In this document: positions 24,937 to 32,312 of the stretch, one piece after another
How the letters are laid out: each line of letters starts with the position of its first letter
Numbering within the stretch: position 1 is the first letter of the stretch
Source of the DNA: a virus
IMG/VR virus record: IMGVR_UViG_3300018080_000325
Location: 1-39,246 of that record
Length of the DNA: 39,246 bases
Direction: 5' to 3' (one strand)
Translations under genes and position numbers: made by a program
Notes under the pieces: generated by a model
Told to the model about the DNA's origin: nothing
The model's input: the letters and a program-made list of their open reading frames with translations, nothing else
Databases searched by the model: none

Positions 24937-25578
24937 AGTTAAACTTTTGGGATAAGGTTTTTTTAATAATTCAATTTGTTTTCTCATTTTTTTTGTAAGC
25001 GGATACAAATATTTATACTTGGGCGCCCAGGGAGACGGTATAAATCCTAAATGCTTTGCACCCTCTACATTATTTTTCAAATCTTTTCTTTTACGTAAAT
25101 GACCTCCAACAGTCCGCCAATTGTATATTTTACCACATTTTTCATATTTTCTTACCCGTTTATCTTTTCCTTGTGGGCCAACATATATCCAATTACCAGC
25201 TTGATAAATTATTCCAAGATGCTTTTCGTATGGATCGGCAAAACTAATTAATAACTTTAATCCAGGAGACTGCTTCTTTAATAATTTTATAGAAATAGCG
25301 ACAATTTTAGTTGCTGGATTTTCATGCTTGCCCAAAGCAACCCTTACAAGTTCCCCGGTATCTGTCATTTTCAAACCATATCTTTTCCCGGCACTTGTTG
25401 AGCATCCATACGAATAAATGATAACTCCGATAAACTTATTGTTTTCCCAGACTCCAATTTTTACTAATTTCCCCGCGGGCATTGCTTTTGAATAACGCCA
25501 TTTCATAACCGCGTATTTTGCAGCTTCATAAGAACACCAATCAAGTTTTAATTTACTTCGGTTTGAATTCATAGCCAC
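24922..25578 (-). CDS. mom: Mom-family DNA adenine modification protein
   Basis: 218 residues. The string CSYEAAKYAVMKWRYSKAMP then AGKLVKIGVWENNKFIGVII, TGELVRVALGKHENPATKIV, LLISFADPYEKHLGIIYQAG and NWIYVG are the hallmarks of the Mom family (GNAT-like fold) that converts adenine to the carbamoylmethyl form in phage Mu. In Mu this protects the phage from many restriction enzymes. The start is GTG 25578 or ATG 25572, overlapping the ParB-like gene. Placement just before the terminase genes suits late modification of packaged DNA. The phage also encodes a Dam methylase, the partner of mom control in Mu. Confidence 0.85.
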   Translation of the reverse strand: MAMNSNRSKLKLDWCSYEAAKYAVMKWRYSKAMPAGKLVKIGVWENNKFIGVIIYSYGCSTSAGKRYGLKMTDTGELVRVALGKHENPATKIVAISIKLLKKQSPGLKLLISFADPYEKHLGIIYQAGNWIYVGPQGKDKRVRKYEKCGKIYNWRTVGGHLRKRKDLKNNVEGAKHLGFIPSPWAPKYKYLYPLTKKMRKQIELLKKPYPKSLTAPEA

Positions 25579-26107
25579 ACTCAGGACAAATTACACTTTT
25601 CTTTTCATCAAGCCTCGGCTGCTCTGATTTATCAACGGGAAAAAAATCTTTATTTTTAAAATCCTCAATCTCAATCCCCGGAATGTTAACCGATTTTGAC
25701 AGATCGTCAATATCAAGCTGATAATTTACAATCAATGAATCGAGTTCCGCACTGTCAGTAAATCCGTAACCGCTTGATTGCAACAAAATTGCCTTAACCG
25801 CTTCACGCTTATTATTTGCTTCGATAAAAACAACTGGATACTTTTCCGGTATTTGATAACCATCTTTTTTTTGAATTTCTGGTAATACTTTGTCTCTTTG
25901 ATGGCCGTCAATGAAATAATGTTTGTTTTCCTCTTTACAATACCATACAAAAAATGGAAACCAAAAACCATTTTCAATCAAACTTGTTTTAAGTTTTTCC
26001 TTGCGTACCGGTGACATCAATTTTAAATTACCTTGCAAAGGACAAAGCATATCAAGCGGTAGTAAATCCGCGCCTTCGCATCTTATTTCAATTTTCTTTT
26101 TTGCCAT
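25553..26107 (-). CDS. ParB/Srx-fold (ParB-like nuclease) protein
   Basis: 184 residues. LLPLDMLCPLQGNLKLMSP begins the fold and HYFIDGHQRDKVLPE is the ParB N-terminal 'DGHxR' motif that binds CTP or ATP. Residues AVKAILLQSSGYGFTDSAEL follow as in phage ParB-like proteins. The C-terminus adds a CPECGYEF half zinc ribbon. Such genes often stand beside terminase or DNA modification genes, as here. It may be a methylase-linked or DNA-binding factor; ParA is absent, so a partition role is unlikely. Confidence 0.8.
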   Translation of the reverse strand: MAKKKIEIRCEGADLLPLDMLCPLQGNLKLMSPVRKEKLKTSLIENGFWFPFFVWYCKEENKHYFIDGHQRDKVLPEIQKKDGYQIPEKYPVVFIEANNKREAVKAILLQSSGYGFTDSAELDSLIVNYQLDIDDLSKSVNIPGIEIEDFKNKDFFPVDKSEQPRLDEKKSVICPECGYEFKPK

Positions 26108-26122
26108 TATTTTTTATCTAAA

Positions 26123-26524
26123 TTATTTTCTTTTGTTTTTCCGCTTCCAACTCGGATGATCAATCCCGAATTTTTCAACCCAGTAGTTTACAACGCGAGC
26201 AGATATTCCTAAATCTTTCGCTGTTTCTTTTTGATTGTAATGATTATCATGCAAAACACTAATTAGTTCTTGTTTCCATTTGGCAGACATCTTGCCGTTA
26301 GTCCGGTGCGGCATTACATGCTTGCCATTTAGTTCTCCGTAAGTTTCTTCACTGAATCTATCAGGACAAACCGGATCATAATCGATAAATTCAAGATATT
26401 CATCCCACTTCCAGAAATCTTTTCCAAATATATCCAAAAGCTTGTTAAAATCAAGCTGATGTATCTTTTCTATCTCATAATATAACTTAATAATTTTTAT
26501 CAAGTTATACTTTGTTAATTTCAT
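26123..26524 (-). CDS. HTH DNA-binding protein
   Basis: 133 residues. The C-terminal part (MSAKWKQELISVLHDNHYNQ, then KETAKDLGISARVVNYWVEK) is a Fis/homeodomain-like HTH, and the last residues are very basic (SWKRKNKRK). It starts right after a terminator, with little ribosome site. As the first gene of the leftward packaging operon it may be a late regulator. No exact family recognised. Confidence 0.65.
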   Translation of the reverse strand: MKLTKYNLIKIIKLYYEIEKIHQLDFNKLLDIFGKDFWKWDEYLEFIDYDPVCPDRFSEETYGELNGKHVMPHRTNGKMSAKWKQELISVLHDNHYNQKETAKDLGISARVVNYWVEKFGIDHPSWKRKNKRK

Positions 26525-26530
26525 ATAATT

Positions 26531-26571
26531 AAAAAAGGCGCTACATTCCCGTGAAAGATTGCAACGCCTTT
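26531..26571 (-). terminator. Intrinsic terminator directly before the HTH gene
   Basis: On the minus strand AAAGGCG (ending at 26565) pairs with CGCCTTT, followed by TTTTTTAATTA and, seven bases later, the ATG. It either ends a transcript from the right or attenuates the late operon. Confidence 0.65.
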
Positions 26572-26592
26572 GAAATTGTCATTCAATTGTCT

Positions 26593-26713
26593 ATCAATAA
26601 AAATATGTTTCAATAAAAACAATGACTTATTCATGTTGTACGGTCGCCTCCGGAGCCAAAGGTTGCGGGTTCGACCCCCGCTCGGTGTACTATTTAACTT
26701 CAATAAAAACAAT
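26593..26713 (+). other. Putative attP: 3' half of tRNA-Arg(CCG) with flanking repeats
   Basis: Bases 26641-26689 read as the 3' half of a tRNA: an anticodon-loop-like CTCCGGA (CCG), T arm GCGGG-TTCGACC-CCCGC at 26665-26681, acceptor 3' strand TCGGTGT and discriminator A. No 5' half exists that could pair with it. A 15-bp direct repeat TTCAATAAAAACAAT flanks it at 26609-26623 and 26699-26713, with a weaker copy near 26593. Phages that use tRNA genes carry just such a 3' piece between integrase arm sites. Confidence 0.6.
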
Positions 26714-26755
26714 ACTTCACTTTCTCGGCACACCCAAAACCTTATTCATCCATAA

Positions 26756-26970
26756 TCAATTCTATTAAATTGTCATTTAACTTTGGTCATTTAATTGTCT
26801 ATTTCGAGCATCCTATTCCCCATCCTGTCTATCTATTGGCTATTTTACACAGTCTTTTTATGTTCTTAATATATATTTTAAAAATAAAAAAAGCAAGTAC
26901 TTTTTTCGTACCTGCTTTTTATAAACAAAAGAAATTTGATATTTAACTGTTTTTAACTCAGTTAATTTTC
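26756..26970. other. Gene-free stretch with bidirectional terminator
   Basis: No gene is visible. Bases 26888-26920 form AAAAAGCAAGTAC / GTACCTGCTTTTT, an intrinsic terminator usable on both strands. It separates the attachment-like region from the small early genes to its right. A TTAACTG-type repeat lies near 26945-26965. Confidence 0.6.
26888..26920. terminator. Bidirectional intrinsic terminator
   Basis: The stem AAAAAGCAAGTAC pairs with GTACCTGCTTTTT around a TTTTTTC loop; A- and T-runs on both sides allow termination in either direction. It ends the leftward cluster of small genes. Confidence 0.75.
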
Positions 26971-27288
26971 TTAAATTATGAGTTGTGTAAACTTATTGGT
27001 TCCCCTGCAATTTTCGCAATAAAAATGATCTCCGAGGTCATACATTGAATTACGGTCATAACTACAATTACAAAAACAGCATTTTTCAAAGTCCTGCGTG
27101 TCAATGGTGATATGATATGCACCGTTTTTTTCGATGATGCAAACCGGGTTTAATTTTCTTAGTTCGTCCCAATTACATGAAAATAAATCCTGTACTTCCG
27201 GCCAATTGACCCAATGTCCGGAAATTTCGGCATTCGTTAATTCACTGTAATTTTTTTGATATATCTCTTTTCCGCTTCTTAACTTCAT
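26971..27288 (-). CDS. Hypothetical protein with C-terminal zinc ribbon
   Basis: About 105 residues from the ATG at 27288, which has GGAGGGG four to five bases upstream. The C-terminal part holds FEKCCFCNCSY and FYCENCRGTNK, two Cys pairs of a zinc ribbon. The N-terminal part has ISGHWVNWPEVQDLFSCNWD. It starts 20 bases from the next gene and shares the TTGGAGGG ribosome-site pattern with its neighbours. Function unknown. Confidence 0.65.
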   Translation of the reverse strand: MKLRSGKEIYQKNYSELTNAEISGHWVNWPEVQDLFSCNWDELRKLNPVCIIEKNGAYHITIDTQDFEKCCFCNCSYDRNSMYDLGDHFYCENCRGTNKFTQLII

Positions 27289-27307
27289 TTTCCCCTCCAA
27301 TGTTAAA

Positions 27308-27622
27308 TTATCGAATGGCTCCCGATTGCATAACTAACCACACAATTAAGCCAACAAAACAAGTAACTGCAATAATGAACCCGCCTGGACTTTGTTGTTT
27401 TTTGGGTTCACTTTGTTTAACTCGTTTTTTTTCATGCTTTTTTCTTTTTTGTTTTTCAGGCTCAGGTTTAGTTTTATGTATAAGCTCCTTTCCTTTCTCG
27501 GTAAGATAAATAACTTGCTCCGATTTGGTAACATGCTCAAGCTTCTTTTCCCCGCCAAAAGTACCTTGATCGGGAATTATTAAGATCACTTTTGTCCCTG
27601 CCGGTAATTGCTTTTTAATCAT
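27308..27622 (-). CDS. Hypothetical protein with C-terminal membrane anchor
   Basis: About 104 residues. A cytoplasmic N-terminal part (MIKKQLPAGTKVILIIPDQG) is followed by a very Lys/Glu-rich middle (KPEPEKQKRKKHEKKRVKQS) and a single C-terminal membrane helix (FIIAVTCFVGLIVWLVM). I chose the ATG at 27622, seven bases after GGAGG. Tail-anchored topology suggests it tethers something at the inner membrane. No family recognised. Confidence 0.6.
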   Translation of the reverse strand: MIKKQLPAGTKVILIIPDQGTFGGEKKLEHVTKSEQVIYLTEKGKELIHKTKPEPEKQKRKKHEKKRVKQSEPKKQQSPGGFIIAVTCFVGLIVWLVMQSGAIR

Positions 27623-27645
27623 TTGCTTACCCTCCAATTTTAATT

Positions 27646-28047
27646 TTAAAAATCTACTTCATTCGGCGCAGGAATGTAAATTTCATATTCCTGAATCGCC
27701 CAAACGCGAACTTTTTCGAGATAATCTTCAAATTCGACCGTTGACAATGAAGCTGTTGACCCGGCCCGATCTGGCAATCCGTTTTCACCGGGCACGCGCA
27801 AAAAATGCCATTTAAGCGCGTCGTGCAAATCTTCCGGCAACCAGCCCCACTCCTCGGACAAAATCTTTACAACAACTCCCCAATAGTACCTATTTTGCTC
27901 AGATGATCGCTGCTTTTTAGGCTTTTTGATTGTTAATTCATATATTCCAGGCGAAAGCGATTGCAGGTACTTTGCGAGCTTTTCCTTTGCTGGAATATAT
28001 TTGATTTCACCAGACGGCTTTTTATGGATTCTGAATTTCGGTACCAT
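27646..28047 (-). CDS. NinB-like phage recombination protein
   Basis: 133 residues. RSSEQNRYYWGVVVKILSEE, LPEDLHDALKWHFLRVPGEN, and STVEFEDYLEKVRVWAIQEY with a final IPAPNEVDF match phage NinB/Orf-type proteins. These load recombinases on single-stranded DNA. It overlaps the preceding zinc-protein gene by 26 bases. Its presence in the small-gene cluster suggests early or middle expression. Confidence 0.7.
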   Translation of the reverse strand: MVPKFRIHKKPSGEIKYIPAKEKLAKYLQSLSPGIYELTIKKPKKQRSSEQNRYYWGVVVKILSEEWGWLPEDLHDALKWHFLRVPGENGLPDRAGSTASLSTVEFEDYLEKVRVWAIQEYEIYIPAPNEVDF

Positions 28048-28297
28048 CCCCCAACCTTTCGAATAATTCCGGATAACTATCTATCAATTCACCATAAGTA
28101 AAACCGTACATTAAGTCATCGTAATCTAATTCACTCATCGCTATTTGGCATTTTTCACACCAATACGATGCACAAAAATTCCCAGCATCAACACAAGCAC
28201 AATATTCAGCATTTTCACCTATTTGAATCTCCCTCCGACAGCCCCAGCAACTGTGTGGCTTTCGAACCCTTACTACTTTACTTTGTAAGCATTCCAT
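28022..28297 (-). CDS. Cys-rich zinc-binding protein
   Basis: 91 residues. KPHSCWGCRREIQIGENAEY, CACVDAGNFCASYWCEKCQI gives at least three Cys pairs in treble-clef-like spacing, a family common in phage early regions. A GGAGAGATTGAT ribosome site precedes the ATG at 28297, directly after a terminator hairpin. The C-terminal part is acidic. It may interact with host transcription or replication proteins; unknown. Confidence 0.65.
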   Translation of the reverse strand: MECLQSKVVRVRKPHSCWGCRREIQIGENAEYCACVDAGNFCASYWCEKCQIAMSELDYDDLMYGFTYGELIDSYPELFERLGDGTEIQNP

Positions 28298-28309
28298 ATC
28301 AATCTCTCC

Positions 28310-28380
28310 AAAAAAAAATAAATCCGGGAAAGCAATTTTGATATTTTGCTCTCCAGCGTTTTTTGTAATCGCTTTCCCGG
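28310..28380 (-). terminator. Large hairpin with T-run before the Cys-rich gene
   Basis: On the minus strand CCGGGAAAGC (from 28380) pairs with GCTTTCCCGG over ten bases around a 37-base loop, followed by ATTTATTTTTTTTT. It lies in the 28.30-28.46 kb gap and stops 12 bases before the next ATG. An outer GTCCAGT/ACTGGAC repeat precedes it, so it may be part of a larger leader RNA. Confidence 0.7.
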
Positions 28381-28464
28381 CGTCCAGTCAATTCATATAT
28401 TTCAGGGCTTTGAAATTTTAGTTAATTAGGTACTGGACTTTGTTTGTTTCACCTACTTATCGCA

Positions 28465-28653
28465 TCACCTCCCAGTTAATTCATATTTTATTTCTTTTTC
28501 TATTTCAGTCACAGACTTACCGGGCCGGTAAACCAGGGCAAACTTTTTCGCTATTTCCTGAAACCGTGCGCCGGGAACCGTCCGGCCATCGACTAATTGA
28601 ACAACGCCTAAATGCTGCATAACCTTTGCCTGTATTTGCATTCGCTCCTGCAT
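28465..28653 (-). CDS. Small hypothetical protein
   Basis: 62 residues, MQERMQIQAKVMQHLGVVQL, VDGRTVPGARFQEIAKKFAL. GGAGG lies upstream of the ATG at 28653. It looks like a short all-helical DNA-binding or regulatory protein, but no family was recognised. It ends before the hairpin leader of the Cys-rich gene. Confidence 0.5.
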   Translation of the reverse strand: MQERMQIQAKVMQHLGVVQLVDGRTVPGARFQEIAKKFALVYRPGKSVTEIEKEIKYELTGR

Positions 28654-28678
28654 TTTAACCTCCGTGTTAAATATGTTT

Positions 28679-28957
28679 CTATAAGTCTTTTATATTTCCG
28701 CACTTAATACAAACTTTATGTTCTTTATCATCGATTTCATGTACATCGAATTCGTGTGGTTCGTTATTCAATTCACAATCTGCTTTTGATGAATAACTTA
28801 TTCTGATATTTCTCCACCAAACGAACTTTTTCCAGCAATTACCGCACTCCATTACATCATCTTCGCCATCATCGCCGTCCAGGTCCCAGGAATCACTTAT
28901 ACTATATCCACAATAGGGGCAAGTGACTTCATTTTCATACAATTTTTCCAAACCCAT
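28679..28957 (-). CDS. Two-ribbon zinc protein
   Basis: 92 residues. CPYCGYSISDSWDLDGDDGE, then CGNCWKKFVW, form one zinc ribbon; HKVCIKCGNIKDL at the end gives a further CxxC. Acidic residues lie between. A short gene-free gap of about 140 bases follows on its right. Such proteins are common as small early phage proteins; role unknown. Confidence 0.6.
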   Translation of the reverse strand: MGLEKLYENEVTCPYCGYSISDSWDLDGDDGEDDVMECGNCWKKFVWWRNIRISYSSKADCELNNEPHEFDVHEIDDKEHKVCIKCGNIKDL

Positions 28958-29094
28958 TTTGTCTCCAAATTAGACCCGCCAGCCGGAGCCAGCAGGTAAT
29001 TTAATTATTCGCTTTGTTTTATATTTTTGGGTTTAATATCCGCGATACGCTTTATTAATTTGTACCATGCATAGCGTAGTCCCATTTTCAGCTA

Positions 29095-30552
29095 TTAATT
29101 TATAATTTCAAATTCACGCAAAATCTGACCTACACGCTGACCAGTTAATTGAACTTTTGAATCACGTCCTATTTTTGCGAAAGACCATTTCCTATTATTT
29201 TCGAATAAAAAAACAACACGCTGCTTTCTTTCATCAGCCTCAAACAATCTTTTTCGATTTGCAGCATCAAGGGAATCCAAAATTTCTTTCATCGTTTTCG
29301 GCTTATTTTCTTGCAAGTTTTCATCGTTACTTTTATTGATTTTTTTTTCGATTTTCGGCTTTTCAATTTTCGATTTTTGTGCTATATCATTTTCGAAAGT
29401 TTGCTCCAAATTTTCGAAAATATCTTCCTTTTTATTTTTGTCGTTTTCGAAACCTTTTTCGATATTTTCTGTACCATTTTTTTCGAAAACAGGAATCAAT
29501 TTTCCGTTATCACCTTTCCTATATTCAGGTAACATTTTCGGCTTAATTTGTTGAATTTTTCCCGGCAATTGTTTTGATTTAACAATCTCAAGATTCAACC
29601 TATCAAGTGCCGCATCGATATCAAAATGATTATAACTCGATTTTTGCAACTTTAGAATTGTATCGATGTATCTTTTTCTGTTTTCATGCATCATCTGCAA
29701 TTCTTTGATAGCTGAATCAGAATCATCAAAATCATGAGACATATTCAACCAAACAACAACAATATCTCGATGCCTTACGACCCAAAAAGTGAGAAAACAC
29801 AATGCAATTAATTCGATTATAATTCCCAAAACAAGGTTAGCGCCGCGAAAAGAAAGGGGGAGACCAACTTTTTCAAAAGTACCACGAACTGCATTGTTAA
29901 AAAAAGAACTTTCGCCTGCACCGTTAGCTAAAACAGTGTTTGCACTTTCACTCAAACTGTCAATTTGCTTTTGATACTTTGCGTTTTCTTTTCTCAATTC
30001 CTGGTTACGCTTTGAATACTTGTCTTTACGTTTGTGGTATTTTGTTTCACGTGCTTCATTTTCATTGAACTTAATTGATCCGTTATTTTTTTCAATTTGC
30101 TTTTGAAGGTTATTCCGGCGTTCAATAATTGTTTTATATTCATCACTTTCTTTTGAAGCGACATAATTTTCACGACCGAGTTCCGAATAAGAAGCAATGA
30201 GAGAGATAGACATTGCAGCAAAAGCAGCAACCCAAAAAAGAGGAACCAAAACCGTTGTTTTAAATTTTATATTTTTTGCTTTTTGATTAACATCTTCTGA
30301 TTTTTTTTCAGCTAAAACAATTGCCATTACAAACGCCATGTTCTTGGCACCGTCAATCAGGATTCCTAAAGATATTCCCATTACCGTTTTAAATATAAAT
30401 TCGACGCCAATTGCCGTTGCCGTTAACCAGTGATATGTCAACATACAGGTTAAACACATAGAAAAAATCTCAAGAGACCAGCTAACGACAGCATCAGAGA
30501 ACCATATCGCAGTAACGTAAAACGGTTTTTTCATCTCTTTAATATCCGTCAT
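29095..30552 (-). CDS. Multi-pass membrane protein with coiled coil and C-terminal HTH
   Basis: 485 residues. Three N-terminal membrane segments (about 15-40, 48-80, 98-120), then a charged coiled coil (about 125-205: IIERRNNLQKQIEKNNGSIK), a fourth segment (about 235-262: LVLGIIIELIALCFLTFWVV), and a long charged tail. That tail has FEN/FEKN repeats (VFEKNGTENIEKGFENDKNK) and ends in a winged-HTH-like module (WSFAKIGRDSKVQLTGQRVG then QILREFEIIN). The topology puts the HTH in the cytoplasm. It is the largest gene of the early region and is unrecognised. A membrane-bound DNA-binding protein is a reasonable reading. Confidence 0.65.
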   Translation of the reverse strand: MTDIKEMKKPFYVTAIWFSDAVVSWSLEIFSMCLTCMLTYHWLTATAIGVEFIFKTVMGISLGILIDGAKNMAFVMAIVLAEKKSEDVNQKAKNIKFKTTVLVPLFWVAAFAAMSISLIASYSELGRENYVASKESDEYKTIIERRNNLQKQIEKNNGSIKFNENEARETKYHKRKDKYSKRNQELRKENAKYQKQIDSLSESANTVLANGAGESSFFNNAVRGTFEKVGLPLSFRGANLVLGIIIELIALCFLTFWVVRHRDIVVVWLNMSHDFDDSDSAIKELQMMHENRKRYIDTILKLQKSSYNHFDIDAALDRLNLEIVKSKQLPGKIQQIKPKMLPEYRKGDNGKLIPVFEKNGTENIEKGFENDKNKKEDIFENLEQTFENDIAQKSKIEKPKIEKKINKSNDENLQENKPKTMKEILDSLDAANRKRLFEADERKQRVVFLFENNRKWSFAKIGRDSKVQLTGQRVGQILREFEIIN

Positions 30553-30585
30553 TTTTCCCCCAATTTAAATTTTTTAAGAAAAGTA

Positions 30586-30678
30586 TTGACATTCATGCCA
30601 TATTTTCCTATTTTACAAGTGCTTTACGTTTTGATTTGCCGGTCTGCCACTCCCCCAGGCGACCGGCATTTTTTATTT
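30586..30678 (+). ncRNA. Predicted small RNA: promoter plus terminator
   Basis: TTGACA at 30586, a 17-base spacer and TATTTT at 30609 form a promoter. GCCGGTC/GACCGGC with ATTTTTTATTT ends at 30678. The product, about 55 nt on plus, runs against two minus-strand genes and encodes no clear protein. Confidence 0.55.
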
Positions 30679-30979
30679 AGATCGCTAAAGCATATTGACC
30701 TTCAATATCTGCAACCAGCTTATCAAAGTCTGATTCATCAACTTTCATCGCATCAACCCCGGTCAATTTCTCAATCTTTTCAACCATAAACCGGCGCATT
30801 TCTGATTCTGTATACATCCTGGTAACATTCCCCTCAGTATCAAAAACCCGCGAACTCATTTGCTGTTCGGGAATCAAATTTCCGTTTTTGCGAACGTAAA
30901 TACAAAACAGATTAGCTTTTTTCATTTCCCAAAGCTCAAATGAATACTCACCCTCCCGATAATTGTCAACTCTTTTCAT
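30677..30979 (-). CDS. Hypothetical protein
   Basis: 100 residues, MKRVDNYREGEYSFELWEMK, MSSRVFDTEGNVTRMYTESE. It is acidic and mixed alpha/beta, without Cys pairs or membrane segments. Its start overlaps the upstream gene stop by four bases. It ends at the terminator of the opposing small RNA. No family recognised. Confidence 0.55.
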   Translation of the reverse strand: MKRVDNYREGEYSFELWEMKKANLFCIYVRKNGNLIPEQQMSSRVFDTEGNVTRMYTESEMRRFMVEKIEKLTGVDAMKVDESDFDKLVADIEGQYALAI

Positions 30980-31212
30980 TTGCCCCTCCGCTTATCATCA
31001 TAAATGTCTGCAATCTTTCCAAGCGATTTACTTAATTCATGAAAATCTTTTTCAATATCTGCCAAATCCGCGTCTATACCATCACTGCACTCCCTGAATG
31101 CCTTGCTAATTCCAGCCTTAACTTGTTTTCTGGTTTTTTCAATTTGCCTGTTTCTATACCAAAAATACCATACAGCTACAGCAATCATAATAATTAATTT
31201 TACTTCTTCCAC
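30976..31212 (-). CDS. Small single-pass membrane protein with coiled coil
   Basis: About 78 residues from a GTG at 31212 that has GGAGGGC six bases upstream. One membrane helix (LIIMIAVAVWYFWYRNRQI) is followed by a helical tail (IDADLADIEKDFHELSKSLG) likely to form a coiled coil. It overlaps both neighbours, as in the rest of the operon. Function unknown. Confidence 0.6.
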   Translation of the reverse strand: MEEVKLIIMIAVAVWYFWYRNRQIEKTRKQVKAGISKAFRECSDGIDADLADIEKDFHELSKSLGKIADIYDDKRRGK

Positions 31213-31373
31213 TTTGCCCTCCAATATATTTTTTTTAAACCTTCAATAGTTTGTTTGAATTCACTATCAATGGAATCATATATTTCAATTATTGTTTTTT
31301 TGTTATTGTCAACCCCCTTTATCTCATCATCAATAAGTTTTTTGGTTTTTCTATTTAACTTATCTAAAACCAT
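31200..31373 (-). CDS. Small helical hypothetical protein
   Basis: About 57 residues from the ATG at 31373, preferred for its strong GGGGAG site; an upstream ATG at 31394 with AAGGA is possible. The protein is Lys/Asp rich and helical (KLNRKTKKLIDDEIKGVDNN, IEIYDSIDSEFKQTIEGLKK). No family recognised. It lies between the Xis-like gene and the membrane protein. Confidence 0.5.
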   Translation of the reverse strand: MVLDKLNRKTKKLIDDEIKGVDNNKKTIIEIYDSIDSEFKQTIEGLKKIYWRAKWKK

Positions 31374-31407
31374 CAACTCCCCTTTGATTAACATGATAGT
31401 ATCCTTT

Positions 31408-31701
31408 TTAATTACAAAGGTTATAAACCTTCTCAAACTGTTGGTTTTTCAAGACGTTGAAATCATTAACATCATAACGCTTCTTACCCCCCGGAGTTTG
31501 CCAAGAAGGTTTAATTTTGTGCTTATTGATCCAACCATGAATTGTTACTTTTGAAACATCAAACAGCTTTGCCAAATCTTCAATTGTCTTAAGCGTTTTA
31601 TATCTTTCGTCCGGATTTTCCCAGCCAATTGCACTTTTAACCTTGTCTACTAACACCGGCATCATTTCATTTACTGTCTTTTTAACCTCTTGTTTTGTCA
31701 T
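31408..31701 (-). CDS. MerR/excisionase-like HTH protein
   Basis: 97 residues. LKTIEDLAKLFDVSKVTIHG, WINKHKIKPSWQTPGGKKRY, then DVNDF is the winged-HTH of the excisionase/MerR family (HTH_17). It is the first leftward gene of the switch region, so it may act like Cro or Xis. A TATAAT-like box lies at 31777-31782 on its strand. The gene starts 330 bases from the divergent repressor. Confidence 0.75.
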   Translation of the reverse strand: MTKQEVKKTVNEMMPVLVDKVKSAIGWENPDERYKTLKTIEDLAKLFDVSKVTIHGWINKHKIKPSWQTPGGKKRYDVNDFNVLKNQQFEKVYNLCN

Positions 31702-31714
31702 TGTTTAGCCCCAC

Positions 31715-32030
31715 TTAAAAATTGTGAAAAATTAATCACATTTAACTTGATACGTAATTATATTTAATTCGTTGTGATTATAATTTAACTATTTTTAATT
31801 TGAAAGTCAAGTACTAATTTCAAAAAATTAAATATATTTTTATAAAAAAATTCCAAAACAGGGGCGAAGTCAATCAAATACAGAAATTAAAGTTAACTGC
31901 CAGTTAGAATAAAAAGGTTGACATATTAATAATTTGTAACTATATTGTATCATAATTAAGTTTAAATAATCAATACTATTAACTTACGTTTTCTTAATAT
32001 CAAGGATGATTACGAAAGGAGTTAAACCTA
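31715..32030. promoter_or_regulatory. Divergent switch region with operators
   Basis: No gene is seen. On plus, TTGACA (31918-31923), a 17-base spacer and TATATT (31941-31946) form a strong promoter for the repressor, which has AAAGGAG before its ATG. On minus, TATAAT (31782-31777) would serve the Xis-like gene. Half-sites TGTGA/TCACA recur: TGTGA-8-TCACA near 31726-31743 and TGTGATTA near 31775. These are probable operators. Confidence 0.65.
31918..31946 (+). promoter_or_regulatory. Repressor promoter
   Basis: TTGACA, a 17-base spacer and TATATT. The start of transcription should be near 31953, about 78 bases before the repressor ATG. Confidence 0.65.
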
Positions 32031-32312
32031 ATGGGAAAAAATGTAAGTAATTTTGAACATCTAATAGAGGGTTGGCAATACAGATTGTTAAGCATCGCCG
32101 AGTCCCTGGGACTGAACCGAACAGATATGGCCAGGATGGTAAATCGAGATAAGGCAGCAATAAGCGCGTGGTTCAACAAAGATAGAGCATCCAATATCAA
32201 TATTGGAGTCCTTGCCAAGCTATGTCAAGATATGAAAGTATCGGCTGACTACATTTTGTTCGGAAACCAGGGAGGGAAAAGGGGGATTAACTTGGAATGC
32301 TATCGACTTTGA
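32031..32312 (+). CDS. Cro/CI-like HTH repressor
   Basis: 93 residues. An HTH_3 domain is clear: [40 protein letters not shown], then [20 protein letters not shown] and FG. It is the only regulator on plus in this region, so it is the likely lysogeny repressor, though it lacks a CI-type protease or dimer domain. Its last codons overlap the integrase remnant in another frame, and the C-terminal tail INLECYRL is probably created by that junction. Start chosen by AAAGGAG upstream. Confidence 0.75.
   Translation: MGKNVSNFEHLIEGWQYRLLSIAESLGLNRTDMARMVNRDKAAISAWFNKDRASNINIGVLAKLCQDMKVSADYILFGNQGGKRGINLECYRL

Noticed and set aside
25553-26107. Phage-plasmid partition system
   Set aside because: Only a ParB-like domain is present; no ParA and no clear parS cluster, so partition is not supported.
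26521-26733. Small minus ORF with GRTRNLWLRR
   Set aside because: This is the well-known antisense translation of a tRNA 3' half and supports the tRNA-Arg fragment instead.
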